A stretch of 64,000 nucleotides of DNA from Cycas panzhihuaensis (taxonomy: Eukaryota > Cycadophyta): positions 33,673,741 through 33,737,740 of the forward strand of contig CM041465.1 of the NCBI GenBank assembly GCA_023213395.1. Reading direction: 5' to 3'. The translations under genes were made by a program, and so were the position numbers. Below the pieces are notes generated by a model, which was not told the DNA's origin, did no database searches, and worked only from the letters and a program-made list of their open reading frames with translations. Of the stretch, positions 12,779-24,629 are shown piece by piece (the first letter of the stretch is position 1; every line of letters begins with the position of its first letter).

Positions 12779-13170
12779 GAGGCAGTAGGGGCAACCTAGG
12801 ACTATCTACTATCGCATAGGTGATATATGATCAAACAAGGAACTTCCTCTCATTTGTTGGTTTATTTTTTTATCTAGAGCAACCAATAATGAAGTTGAGT
12901 ATTCTGCCCTTATAGGAGCCTTATTTGAGATTTCTTAGTTCCATAGTGGTCTTATTATTATCTACTCTGATTCTCAGGTTGTTATTTATCGGTTGGTTGG
13001 TATTTATCATATCTACTCTCCATGGCTCCTTACCCTTTACCATCAAGCTTCATTGTTGATGTCTTCCTTTCCTTCTATTACCATCTAGTTTATTCCATGA
13101 TCCTTTAACACTGAAGGCAACTCTCTAGTTTTTTTAATCGTAGATAACTACCTTGGGTAGATTTTATCCT
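12779..13170 (+). pseudogene. GyA1 archaeal-type RNase H (decayed)
   Basis: Three blocks match the terminal RNase H of GyA2. GSRGNLGLSTIA corresponds to GSRSNPGPSAAA. ATNNEVEYSALIGALFE carries the catalytic Glu. IIIYSDSQVVIYR carries the catalytic Asp. The first catalytic Asp has become Asn (LINRGSR against FTDGGSR), and the first and second blocks are in different frames. It would have degraded RNA in RNA-DNA hybrids during reverse transcription. Confidence 0.75.
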
Positions 13171-13415
13171 ATGTTGGGGGTGCATCACTTTGGAATGAGT
13201 ATAAACTATGGGCTTTGAAAATAGAGGTATGAGTTATATAAAGGTTAAGTAGATAGATTTAACATAAGATGAAGTGTTAGGAAAGATAGATCTATATGGA
13301 AATCATAGGTCAAGGAGGATCTTGACAAGGGGAGTCCTTAAAAGCCTCTTATCCCTAGAAAGAGCTAATGAGGAATTTTAAATACTTAAGAAACTAGACA
13401 GTTATCTACTGAAGT

Positions 13416-13762
13416 TGGAGTGTTTTTCTTAGAAATTTGACCTTGTAGATGCAGATTAATAGAAGTAAAGCCAAATTAACATAAGTATGCAAATAGATCA
13501 CCAAATACTAAGTCACTAAAGGGAGTACCAAAGTACTTTCTCTTCAAAATAATAATACTTGACAACCATTACAAGTGATATTCAACCCTTTAAATATGCA
13601 TGCAAGGGTCTTCTTCCTTATGATTCTATTGGTGGCCTTAACAGCCTTACATCTTATTAGATGGCTTAGTAGTCCATGTGCAAATCTTAATAATTACATT
13701 AATCCTTAACTTGTTGGTGGCTCCCAGTTATTAGTGCTAAGGAAAGGTGGGGTTATATTACA
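13416..13762 (-). repeat. 3' LTR of the gag-only gypsy element
   Basis: Direct repeat of 15765-16112. On the minus strand it begins TGTAATATAACC and ends ACTCCA, the usual TG...CA ends. It is preceded by a run of 12 G (13766-13777 as C on the plus strand) that serves as polypurine tract. Confidence 0.8.
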
Positions 13763-14039
13763 AGTCCCCCCCCCCCCTGTGAGATGATGAGTCCTTACAA
13801 CATTGGAGATGAGGATATTACTGGATAAACTCATTAAATTCTCAAGTGGCTTCATTTATATCATAACTGATCCACTGTACTAAATATCCAGAAATAGTAT
13901 AATTTTAGAGGTGGTGCTAGTGACTGACAAGGATTTTATCATGGGGGATTACAAGAGTTTGTTCCTCAAAGAGAATAGATAAGGTGGTGTGGGATGTAAC
14001 TTTAGGTGTGAGGTATTTTTTAGGAATGAGTGGTCGAGA

Positions 14040-14480
14040 TGACTTATTTTTTGTTTTAATATGTCAAATAAAATTGATAGCTATAGAGATGTTATCATGT
14101 TTTAGGAGTCGCAACTCATGTCCGATGTCATCTCGTAATCCACTAATGTACAACTCAAGTAATTTATTCCAATAAAGACCATCAATCCTTGTGGAGAGAT
14201 ATTGGTATTCTATTGTATAAGCCAAAACGGTTCCCTCTTGCCTAACTTTAGCTAACTAGTTAAAGTGGTCATGATCCCAGGTACTATCATATTAAGCTGT
14301 AAGATCCTTGATAAAACCCTCCCATTAATAACTAAGCCCACTAATTATTTTTATAACCCATTGGTACAATTGGTGGGGTTTAGTTTCCATGTGTAGAGAA
14401 GTAAGAGGGATCTTCTTATCTTCTAGAACTTGATGAAGAGAAAAGTATTATTCCATTTACATTTTTTTTTTTGCTTTTTT
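14040..14480 (-). pseudogene. gypsy gag remnant
   Basis: The minus strand shows a gypsy gag core: VRQEGTVLAYTIEYQYLSTR, then LLELYISGLRDDIGHELRLL, then NISIAINFI. This is the common plant pattern LRQ-GSV-EY---F--LS-R followed by F-SGLK-EI--EV. A stop falls just before VRQ and others follow. No other gypsy domain accompanies it. Confidence 0.75.
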
Positions 14481-15749
14481 GCTTTATTTTTTAATTTTTT
14501 AATTTTTAAAATTTTTTTGGTCATTGACCAGTTGACTAACTATGTGTATATGAATTGATGATAAACTGGTTATACATACTAGATTTAACAAATTGATGAT
14601 GATTGACTCACTGACTAACTAGGTACACACATACCACTAATAGATTTATCAGGTACACTAGGCATGGGCTTGTATGGTTTATAGGCCCTCTTATATATTG
14701 ATCCTAATCGTAAATAGTATCAACTTATAGAAGCTAATGCTCTACTCTATAGTCATACTATCCCGTCTCTAGGGTATGTGGAGAGTAACTTCTTGGGGTT
14801 AACTGCTTATTAGTATACTATAAATTACAGATGGTCATTAGGTTTCCTATGGTTACCTATATTAAGAAGGCCTATCTAAGGGGTCCTCCTATATACCCAC
14901 ATGTGCATGGAGGTGTAATTCTATAGATGAGTTCTATTTAAGGCTTGATTCAGGAGTGTGCTCTCCAGTCCTTCACACAAGGGACAGAAAATCCATAATG
15001 CACTTAACCCAAAATGATAGATCTTCGTGATATTTATAGATCCCCAGCATAGGGTCTCTATCTAAATATAAAAGAAAATTGCTTGATGGTGATATTAGGG
15101 TAACTACCTAATTGCAGTGTTATTTACCTCTAAAAAGTAAAGTAACTAAGAAGAAATTAAATGAGAATAGGTACTGATAAGAAAAAAATGATGAAAAAAA
15201 AAAAAAATTATTTAATACCTTTGACTCTCCCATAAGATATGGATTGACCACTTTGATACCACTTGGTAGGATACCACTCTTTAATAATAATTACATACCA
15301 ATATAACACGCAAATAACTCCAAAAAGAGCACTTGTATTACAATACCTTTCAAGGGGACAACCTCCCAATTATATACAATAACAAAGACATTTAAGATAT
15401 CCTACTCTAAAGATTACATAAATATATATATGGCTCTATGCTCACTAAATAACCTCCTCCTTATACATGTGGGATATTACATGAATATATATAATGCTCA
15501 ATGACCACTACACAACCTTCTACTTATGCATGTGGGATATTAAGAAGAGGGAAGAAGTAAAAGATATAAGAGAATATAAGAGAAGTAAGCTAGGGGTTGG
15601 ATCCCTAATACTCTATGGAGAGAGTATTAAGCAAAGGTTTTTCCTCGATCTCTACTTGGGTAGATAGAGTACTTGATCTAATAGAAATTTTTTATTTTTA
15701 TTTTTTTATTATTTTAATTTTTTAGGTAATTTCTCATGATTGCGAACAC

Positions 15750-15762
15750 GACTCTTATACTA
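15750..15762 (-). other. primer binding site of the gag-only gypsy element
   Basis: The minus strand reads TAGTATAAGAGTC, 11 of 13 bases matching TGGTATCAGAGTC (initiator tRNA-Met type). Its position directly inside the right LTR sets the element orientation. Confidence 0.65.
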
Positions 15763-15764
15763 CT

Positions 15765-16112
15765 TTGAGTGTTTCTTCTTAGAAATTTGACCTTGTAGAT
15801 GTAGATCAATATAGGTAAAGCTAAATTAACATAACTATGTAAACAAGTCACTAAATAATAAATCAACAAAGGGAGTATCGAAGTACTTTCTCTTCAAAAT
15901 AATAATACTCAACAACTATTACAAGAGATATTCAACCCTTTAAATACATATACAAGGGTCTTCTTCCTTGTGATTCTATTGGTGACCCTAACGGTCTTAT
16001 ATCTTATTAGACAGCTTAGTGATCCATGTACAAATCTTAGTAAGTACATTAATTCTTAACTTATTGGTGGCTCCCGCTTGCTAGTACTAAGGAAAGGTGG
16101 GGTTATGTTACT
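15765..16112 (-). repeat. 5' LTR of the gag-only gypsy element
   Basis: Direct repeat of 13416-13762 with scattered substitutions. Its inner edge is followed after two bases by a primer site. The outer edge has lost the canonical TG (reads AGTAAC on the minus strand). Confidence 0.8.
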
Positions 16113-16628
16113 GAAGCTCATCTTTTATTTTATAAATAGTATATTTTTTTCCAGATATATTATATGAATATCAATTTTGAGTAGTGTTTATATAATCTAT
16201 CCTAAGTATAATGTGAGTGATATAAGCCTTTCTTCTTTAGAAATCTTATATTATTCCATCTTCTATTCTTATAAGCTTATTACCATTTATTTTTCAGATG
16301 GTATTAAGTTTATGAGAATAGAATTGATAAATCTTTTCCATCTACTCCCTCCTATGCTTTAATCTATTTTTCTTTCACTTCTTATTTCTTATATTTTTAT
16401 TTTTCAATACTCCCTTTACTCTGAAATAAATATAAACTATCATGTATATACTAATGAAAAAACCCAAAAAAAAAAAAATGACAAAAACAAAAAATAAATT
16501 TCATATCCTTTTATACACATTTATAATGATGAGTTTATATTATGCCTAATATATGATCATAGATAAAAAAGGGGGAATGGGTTTAGAGATAATGATTCAT
16601 CGATATATTTACATAAATGATGATTAAA
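16113..16628. other. no recognisable feature
   Basis: AT-rich DNA between the gag-only gypsy element and the microsatellite. It may be a continuation of the element into which the gypsy derivative inserted, since it resumes after the target duplication, but it contains no identifiable motif. Confidence 0.4.
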
Positions 16629-17752
<1,124 letters not shown>

Positions 17753-17789
17753 ACAAAAGTACTATATGGCCATCATAAAGCACATATGT

Positions 17790-18589
17790 CACCTTTTCTC
17801 CTCCCTACACCCAATCAATACAAGGCCCACTATCATCTATGTGAACCATAGTGAGACTCCCCCTATCCTCATCCTGGCAATAGCCTCTCATTCTGACTTA
17901 GGGCCTATCTATGTGTTGACTTCCTCCTTAGTGGTAGCTACCTACCCTAACGTACTATAGTGCTCTCCAATGGAGTGACTTATCCCCTTACCTGTGTTAA
18001 GATCATCCTTTTAAGATGTCATCTCTCATCCTCAACTACCTTGAGCTCTATCTCTTAGAGCCTTAGCTCCATTCGCATGTCCTAGATCATGTCCTGAGAT
18101 TATAATATAGGAATAAAATACTCAATCTCACCTCCCAATAATGTATGGTTAATAACATTCCATGCCAGAGGTTCCTTTGATGTAAATAAATAAGGAAAAA
18201 TTAGGTCCCACATTCTTTAAACCTCTGATACGATCACACAACTCTCACCTATCCATGAAAACATAACAATCATGATCAGTCTCCTATAAAAAAGTGTAGA
18301 TAATCAAAACAAAAATAATAATCAATCACATTCAAAGTATAATAACTAACTAACCTATTGGGTCGCATCCCCTTAAGGGATTTACCATTATCCCCTATAC
18401 TAGCTATATCCCATCCTCTAAAGGTTGTTGAGGAGCCTCTCCTCCTCTGTCTCCTCCTTTGTCTTTTGTCGGTCCTCACCCCCTATGGAACCTAGGTCCA
18501 TACTATGAATGGACCCTCCTCTACAACCACTAGCTCCTTCCATCTCTTGAAGTACCTCTTTACTTCCTCTCTTGCCTCCTTTAGATGAT

Positions 18590-18638
<49 letters not shown>

Positions 18639-18955
18639 TAGATTATTGAGGTGGTTCCTATCTCCTCCTTCAACCACCTAAATGCCATCCTCTCTCTCCT
18701 TTTCTTCCTCTCCCTTCGACTACAACAAGAGCCTCCTCAACTACTACTCTCTTAATTGTATCTACCTCATCATCACTTCATGCTGGTAACCCCTCATATG
18801 GGTCCTCTACTAGCTATCTCCTTGTCATCTAACTAAATAAAGGACTATATATAGTCCTTGCTAATATGGCTACCTTATTATGGAGCTTGGCCCTCATGTG
18901 CCATATGTTCATCTCTAGATCTATAATAGTTAACTCTCCTAATAGTCCACCTAGT
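17790..18955 (-). pseudogene. decayed copy of the PMD-gene C-terminal half (tentative)
   Basis: On the minus strand several blocks recall the antisense gene of GyA2. There is an acidic segment DPYEG...SDDEVD (GyA2: EPYRIVRWDSDDE), a basic segment rich in Arg, a possible intron of about 100 bp (18253-18352), and after it a helical stretch with MRMELRL and KVVEDER (GyA2: coiled coil with RRERDELR). The GyA2 intron 2 sits in the corresponding place and is 111 bp. The similarity is weak, has many gaps and was judged by eye. It ends at the LTR starting at 18971. Confidence 0.45.
18592..18632 (+). repeat. (CT)n microsatellite
   Basis: About 41 bp of uninterrupted CT. It lies inside the tentative PMD remnant and accounts for the Arg-Glu run in the minus-strand frame there. 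Confidence 0.95.
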
Positions 18956-18970
18956 CTCATTGATGGAATA

Positions 18971-19232
18971 TGAAGGAATGATAGATCTAGGAAATAAATC
19001 ACACACATGTATACAATGGTAATGGAGAATGAAGAAAAGATGAAAATAAGATATGAGAGTGAAGATTATAGGTGAGAATGAATAATGAATCCCTCTATAA
19101 GATTTCATCTTTTATTATTGAGGGTGAGTATTAGGGTTAGGATTTTCTCGCCTAATAACATAAAACTAAAATTACATTTAAATATACATAAAGCACATTT
19201 TATATTAATACTAATAATATATCAAGGGGGCA
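18971..19232 (-). repeat. LTR-X copy 1
   Basis: About 262 bp closely matching 37098-37366, including the blocks agaatgaataatga, tttcatcttttattattgaggg and gtgagtattagggttagg. The second copy has an intact primer site beside it, which identifies the family as an LTR in minus orientation. Here the bases before the left edge (about 18955-18970) are only a poor match to a primer site, so this may be a solo LTR or a fragment. Confidence 0.7.
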
Positions 19233-19408
19233 CCCAAGCCTTCTATAACACTTATGTACCTTTAGGTATATTGAGTCCTTAAGCGATCACTTATAAGTAG
19301 GTATGCCATTAGTTAGGACCATCTCAACTACCAGGTGCTATTTAGGAGTGGAGACATTGAGACTTAGATCCTAGTTTAGATTACCCTTTTTAGGTAGAAC
19401 ATGATACA

Positions 19409-20440
19409 TTATAAACACTATGGCACTTCAAATGATTATAACTAATACTATTAAACTACCTGGTAGTGATAACTTATTGGCTTGGAAGAAACAAGTCAAG
19501 AATATTTTGATCATAAACAAACTTTGGCCTTGTGTTTAAAAAAAAATTCCTAAGTCAATTCCTAAAGAAGATCCTAATAATCTTGATAACATTATTCTAC
19601 CTAATCCTGATGAAGTAGTTACCTTTGCCAAATTTAATAAAGTTGCCATTTCTTTTTTTTACCTATATTGTGAGAATAATATTGACTAGAATATAGAACT
19701 TGCCCTTACCTCTACTAAAGCTTAGAACATCATCTATGCACTCTACGAGAGGATGGATAATGCTAAGCTAGTGATTCTCAAAGCTAAACTTTTCTCCATT
19801 CTATTTGTAGGATCCATAATAGCTCACTTGTCCTAAATTAAGGTGACCAAGAATTAGTTATTAGTTATGGGCCAACCATTAAGGGACAATGATCTTATAT
19901 CCAACATTGTTAATGCTTTGTTACTTGGTTATAACACCCTTATATCTAATTCATAATACATAGGCTAACTTACGACCATTGATTTCAATATATTTGAGGC
20001 TTTATTACTCTAGGAAGAATGCATTTTGAACTATTCTAGGAATCTAAGAGCTTCCTCTTCCACACTAATATTTATAGCTAGACATAGAGGAAGACCTCAA
20101 CACCCAAAGCTTATACATTAGTTTGGTTTAATGAATTTGAACTAATAGCCTTATCAGTAGCCTAATCAACCATATCAACCTTGATCATCTTATAATCCTT
20201 AGGTTATTTATCACTATTATGGAAATCCTAGATATATAACACCAAAGTATAGTAAAAAGAGACCTAACCTTCAACAACAATAGTTTCAGAACTACCCTAC
20301 TATGTAGGGCAATCAAACTCATGGATGTGTAAACTACTAGGGACCTTAGACATAGAATCAACCAAACTATTAGGGACTAAGGAGACAAAACCAAAATACT
20401 CAAAGAAATCAACAAAATAGAAATTACAACTAGAGACAAG
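19409..20440 (+). pseudogene. Copia7 gag
   Basis: It starts with MALQMIITNTIKLPG and continues LLAWKKQVKNILIINKLW, as in the gag at 833-1081. A middle part (ALYERMDNAKLVILKAKLF) also pairs with that copy. The C-terminal part is rich in Gln, Asn and Tyr; many Gln codons there have become stops. A zinc knuckle is not recognisable. Confidence 0.8.
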
Positions 20441-20448
20441 GAGGCCAC

Positions 20449-20736
20449 ATGGTTAATTCTCAAAATCTCTTTTTTGTTGCTTTGTCATCATATCATTCTA
20501 ATATCTCTTGGTTGATTAATTTAGGTGATTCTCAACATATGGAAGGTTTAAAAGATCTCCTAACTGATACAAGACTAATCAAATATCAATATATAACCTT
20601 TAGAGATGATGGCACTTTAGAGGTTACCAAGATTGGTAATGTTCCTATCTCATTAAAGAATTTGAACACTCCTCATCATATTAATGATATGTTCTATGTA
20701 CCTAGCATGATAAACAACTTACTTTTAGTTAGCTAA
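20449..20736 (+). pseudogene. Copia7 protease
   Basis: An open stretch includes ISWLINLGDSQHMEGLKDLL, equivalent to the copia protease motif W--DSGAS-H--; the catalytic Asp is now Asn. It goes on to MFYVPSMINNLLLVS, the typical V-Y-P----NLLS end of the domain. It would cut the polyprotein; this copy cannot. Confidence 0.8.
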
Positions 20737-20979
20737 ATAAATAAATAAAACATTGATGTTTTGTTCATCCATCTTAAAAAGTTGATCTGAATTGCAACTT
20801 AATTACCTTAGGATATGAAGATCAAGAACTCTACAAACTTGATGTAGTGACCAGATGATTGATCTATACATCTGAAGTTGATTCTTATAGTAATTCAACT
20901 TTAACTCCTAATCCTTCTACTTTGATATCAAATCCAAATGATCAATTTACTTCCCTAATATATGTTTCTCCTAAGATTC

Positions 20980-21870
20980 TAAAAGACCAGTTATGGTATC
21001 AATGCCTAAGTCACTTGAATATGGCTAACCTTCATCTGGTTTATAAATTAAATATATTACATGGAATGTCAAACATTAAGGATACTAAATATTTTTTAAG
21101 GCTTATGTAATAGGAAAACACCATCAGGCTCCTTTCAAGTCAAATGGAAGAGCCTAGCATACCAAGGAACCTTTAGGCCTAGTATTTTTAGATATTTATG
21201 GGCTCATATCTCAAGCATCTTTTAGAGGTTGTCAATTCTTTATCACTTTCATTGATGGTTATTCTAGGAAAGTCTTAGTATATTTCATGAAGTATAAATC
21301 AAAAGCTCTTAACAACTTCAAGGAATTTAAACATGACACTAAAATTAAATCTAGAAGGCCATTGAAAATCCTTTATTATGATAATGTAGCTGAATATACA
21401 TCTAATGCATTCACCCAATTTTATAAAGATAATGGAATCAAATAGTAGTTTTTTGCCCCATATACCCCTCAACAGAGTGGTATTATTGAGTGAATGAATT
21501 ATACCTTAGTTAGTAAAGGTAAAACTATGCTTACCACCAAGAGTTTAGGACTTTAATTCTAGCCTGAAGCCCTTCATATAGCTATATACCTCATAAATAG
21601 AAGTCCTACAAAGGCTATGCTGAACATCACTCCCAAGGAGGCTTGGTAAGGTCAAAAACCAATGGTATCACACTTCTATACTTTCAGTTGTACAATGTAT
21701 ATGCTTATACCAAAAGAACAAAGGAAAACATTAGATGATAAGAGTAGGAAATATATTTTCATTGGTTATCGACCTAGCTACAAAGCATATAAATTGTATG
21801 ATCCTGCCACCAACTAAATATGTATATCTTAGGATGTCATATTTTTAGAAGAGAACCAAGATATTAATAT
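20980..21870 (+). pseudogene. Copia7 integrase
   Basis: The pre-integrase part LWYQCLSHLNMANL stands for LWH-RLGH-N. The catalytic core shows FFITFIDGYSRKVLVYFMKY (first Asp kept), then ILYYDNVAEYTS at the second Asp, then PYTPQQSGIIE with the final Glu. LINRSPTKAMLNITPKEAW follows. Stops interrupt it, for example two in a row before FFAPYTPQQ where the family has Gln-Gln. Confidence 0.85.
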
Positions 21871-21880
21871 CAAGTAGATT

Positions 21881-23097
21881 TTATTTTAATGTCAAAATTT
21901 TCTTCAATGGTAAGGCCAATAGTAAAAATCATATGTCTTACTTTACACACCCTTGCATGACCTAGAACTTATATTTTTTAGTACAAGATATAAAGGCCAA
22001 CCTTAAGTCATTTGTTGGCTTCTACTGATGGAACATATACTGATTAAGCATAAGCATCTATTATTAAGTGTTACATCTCATTTGAATAGGGATGTGATTT
22101 TGTTGATCTGAGGGATGGGAATATTAGTACTAAGAGGTATCTTACTTGAAGGTAGATGGGTATTCCATAACAAACTTAACCTTGACTACTTTGTTGTGTA
22201 AATAACATCTCTTAAGTTGTATAAGATGGTGACCTTTAGATGCATCTAAATATATTATTTAAGTCTTGAGATATAAACATCAATGAGAGTTTTATAGTTG
22301 ACTTATTAGGAAATCTGATTATGTAAAACCTAGAATTCATCTATATAAGCTTCTATTGATGTCGTCTATTTTAATTGAGTGAGTTAGCTAAAGAAAGTAT
22401 GATTTTGCATATTATGAGATTGATCTTTTTTCTTGTAGAATATGTCTCATGTTTAATTTAATGGGTTCTTATATTACCACAAGCAGAACCAATTACATGC
22501 TTTTCCATTCATATATATTAATATGAAATTTATTTATTCTCCTACTGACATAGGATTTAAAGAAAAATAAGATTCCATCTTACTGATCCAACTTTGTGTG
22601 GAGTCTTTATTGAGGTTAAGATCAAAATTAGGGACATTAATTTTACTATGGAATTATTGTTACCATGGTAGAAGGGAAGGACCTATTAGAGGGGGAGTGG
22701 GATTATGAGATGAGGGTGGGAGGCCTAACATGTAGGAAGTGGATGGGCTTTATGATAGTAATGTGAGTGTCTTATCTAAGTTTTTATTAAAAGCATCTCA
22801 TTTTTGGTTATATTCCTTGATGTGTTGATTTATTGCATCTTGTATTTAGTTAGGTTCCTTGATGTGCTAATCCATTCATACTAGATTATGAGTTAATAAA
22901 TTAAACATCTAATGCCTAGATGCAATTTACCTATATGGGGTCCATTACTATGAGATATATTGTTACATATAAGAAGAAAGAGAATTCAAAGAAGATGGAT
23001 AAATTAAGAAGCAAGGTATTCATGAAGAGGAAAAATAAGACAAATATAATATGACTAAAGGATTGGGGAATGATACAAATGAGAAGGGGGGGTGGGG
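21881..23097. other. no recognisable coding region; ends in a PPT-like tract
   Basis: No integrase, RT or gag motif is visible after Copia7. The last bases (23081-23097, gagaagggggggtgggg) resemble a polypurine tract in front of the LTR at 23098, so part of this stretch may be the 3' end of a plus-strand element. Confidence 0.45.
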
Positions 23098-23298
23098 TGT
23101 TTATAGTATGTTTATTAGAATAAGTAATGTCTTACCCTTTTATTATAATGTAACCTTAGTATAAGTCATGCCATTAACAAAGTAACTCTAAATTAGGGTT
23201 ACTATTAATGACCCCTTGTATATAAATATATGATGTACTTCTAAAAAATAAATACAATTATTTGATCTTCTCTCTTCTATATGTTCTCTACTCTAACA
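23098..23298 (+). repeat. LTR-Y (about 201 bp) with primer site and PPT on its two sides
   Basis: It begins TGTTTATAG and ends CTCTAACA. It contains a TATA-like TGTATATAAATATATG followed by the usual poly-A and CT-rich tail. On its left is a purine tract (23081-23097), as before a 3' LTR. On its right at 23299-23310 is tgatactagagc, 9 of 12 matching TGGTATCAGAGC, as after a 5' LTR. One LTR between two internal regions suggests a tandem or recombined element. Confidence 0.6.
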
Positions 23299-23321
23299 TG
23301 ATACTAGAGCAATGCTAGGTC

Positions 23322-23674
23322 TATTTAAGAACATAAAATCATATAGGTATGTTTCCATCCATAGATTTTTTAACCATACACAACAGGTAAATAAAAATAC
23401 ACATATAATACAGATGCATAGTACATAGGATTTATGTGGAAAAACCTTTTAAGAAAAAAACCACCACAAAAGATCCTTCTAGATCATATTTATTATTCCA
23501 CAATGATTTGATACATTAAATACATAAGGGCTCAAGACATTTATATTCTTCCAAGAGGTGTCACTTGATTAGAGTTGTGACCCTCCAAATAACTCACACC
23601 TTTTCGCTTAATAACCTTAGTTAAACCATATTAATATTAACTTAGTGGCTTAATAAACAACTACCATATTAATA
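23322..23674 (-). repeat. Copia1 3' LTR
   Basis: Pairs along its whole length with 29199-29552. On the minus strand it is preceded by the tract TTAAGTGGGGA (23675-23685). Its terminal TG has become TA. Confidence 0.95.
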
Positions 23675-23899
23675 TCCCCACTTAATATGAATGTGGGAAG
23701 CCTCCCAACTATAATAGTTATGCTATCATGAAGGCTGGGACTATCCTATAGCTTTTTTATCCTTGTTGATACATGCCCCCTCAAGGATAACATGGGTGAG
23801 TCCTATTCTAGTATACATCTTCATGAATTAATCTTTAGTAAGTGCCTTAGTAAACACATCTATAAGCTAGAATTCACTCAGATAATAGTTAACCTATAG

Positions 23900-24560
23900 C
23901 TTCCATAACTTGATTTATTTACGAATGTCATGGTATTGAATCTCGATATACATCATCCATACATGAAACTCTAGATTCTTTAATAAACAAATAGTACTCT
24001 AATTATTAACAAAGTAATCATATGTTCATTTGAAACTCTAAGAAACTCCAAGAGACCTTGTAACTGTATAGCTTCCTTTACACCAACACTAAGTCCTTGA
24101 TATTTAGCCTCTATAGAAGATAGTACCATTATTTACTACTTCTTTGACTACCACAAAATAAATTCATTACCAACACCAAATAGGTATCCAGTAGTGGACT
24201 TCTGATTATTAGAGTCTCCTCTTGAATCAACATCCATGTAACCATGCAACCTTATCTCATCACCTTAATAGTATTTGAGACCAAGATCGATTGTCCCCTT
24301 CAGGTACTTTAGAATTTGCTTTGCTACAACTAAATAAGACTCTTGAGGATTTTATATATAGTGGAAAACCAATCCAATAATGTAGGTGATATATGATCTA
24401 GTATGAGTTAAGTAGATTAGACTCCCTAATAAATAGTAATATTTTATTCCATCTACAAAGGGTTTGGCCATATGCTTTAATAACCTTGTACCCTTTACAT
24501 ATGATATTACAACAAGTTTAGAGTTCTGCATCCTAAATTTTTCTAGTAGGTTCTTCACGT
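23900..24560 (-). pseudogene. Copia1 RT C-terminus and RNase H
   Basis: The segment 24352-24558 includes YYYLLGSLIYLTHTRSYITY, the copia YR-LVGSL-YLT-TRPDI block. Further down, SRGDSNNQKSTTGYLFGVG and LSSIEAKYQGL give the RNase H (family: D-DDRKSTSGY and LSS-EAEY). The final RNase H part has several stops. Confidence 0.8.
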
Positions 24561-24629
24561 GTCAAGATTACAATAACATAATCCTATCATCTATTTGCTT
24601 GATCTAATTACCTAAGAAATAATGAAGTG

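Larger units (their letters stand above)
7735..13170 (+). mobile_element. GyA1: decayed Tat-type Ty3-gypsy element lacking RT and integrase
   Basis: Similarity to the better preserved GyA2 (50.5-64 kb) is collinear through a Pro/Ser-rich gag N-terminus, the gag core, a Cys/His cluster, the protease and a segment just before RT (around 11.6 kb). Then RT, the first RNase H and integrase are absent, and the archaeal-type RNase H follows at 12.8 kb. The element is AT-richer than GyA2 and full of stops. A part of the same family lies on the minus strand at 45.7-46.5 kb. LTRs were not identified. Confidence 0.8.
13416..16112 (-). mobile_element. gag-only Ty3-gypsy derivative with paired LTRs
   Basis: Two direct repeats of about 347 bp (13416-13762 and 15765-16112) enclose 2.0 kb. 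On the minus strand a primer site follows the right repeat and a G-rich polypurine tract precedes the left one, so the right copy is the 5' LTR. Flanks GAAGT (13411-13415) and GAAGC (16113-16117) look like a 5-bp target duplication with one change. The inside holds only a gypsy gag remnant; no protease, RT or integrase. It is a deletion derivative or a non-autonomous (LARD-like) element, inserted just beyond the GyA1 RNase H. Confidence 0.8.
19409..21880 (+). mobile_element. Copia7: Ty1-copia gag-protease-integrase fragment
   Basis: The plus strand carries copia gag, protease and integrase in order, then loses similarity at about 21.9 kb. RT and RNase H are missing and no LTR could be assigned. 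The family is that of the minus-strand fragment at 1-1081. Frequent in-frame stops, mostly TAG and TAA at Gln or Trp positions, mark it as long dead. Confidence 0.85.

Noticed and set aside
7735-13170. Integrated plant pararetrovirus
   Set aside because: No movement-protein or coat-protein motif is seen; gag, protease and archaeal-type RNase H match the Tat-type gypsy element in the same window.
18592-18677. Arg/Glu-rich protein segment
   Set aside because: It is the translation of a CT microsatellite.
22968-23298. A longer LTR-Y starting at tgttacatataag
   Set aside because: The G-rich tract at 23081-23097 directly before TGTTTATAG gives a better polypurine-tract/LTR border; the longer version would place this tract inside the LTR.
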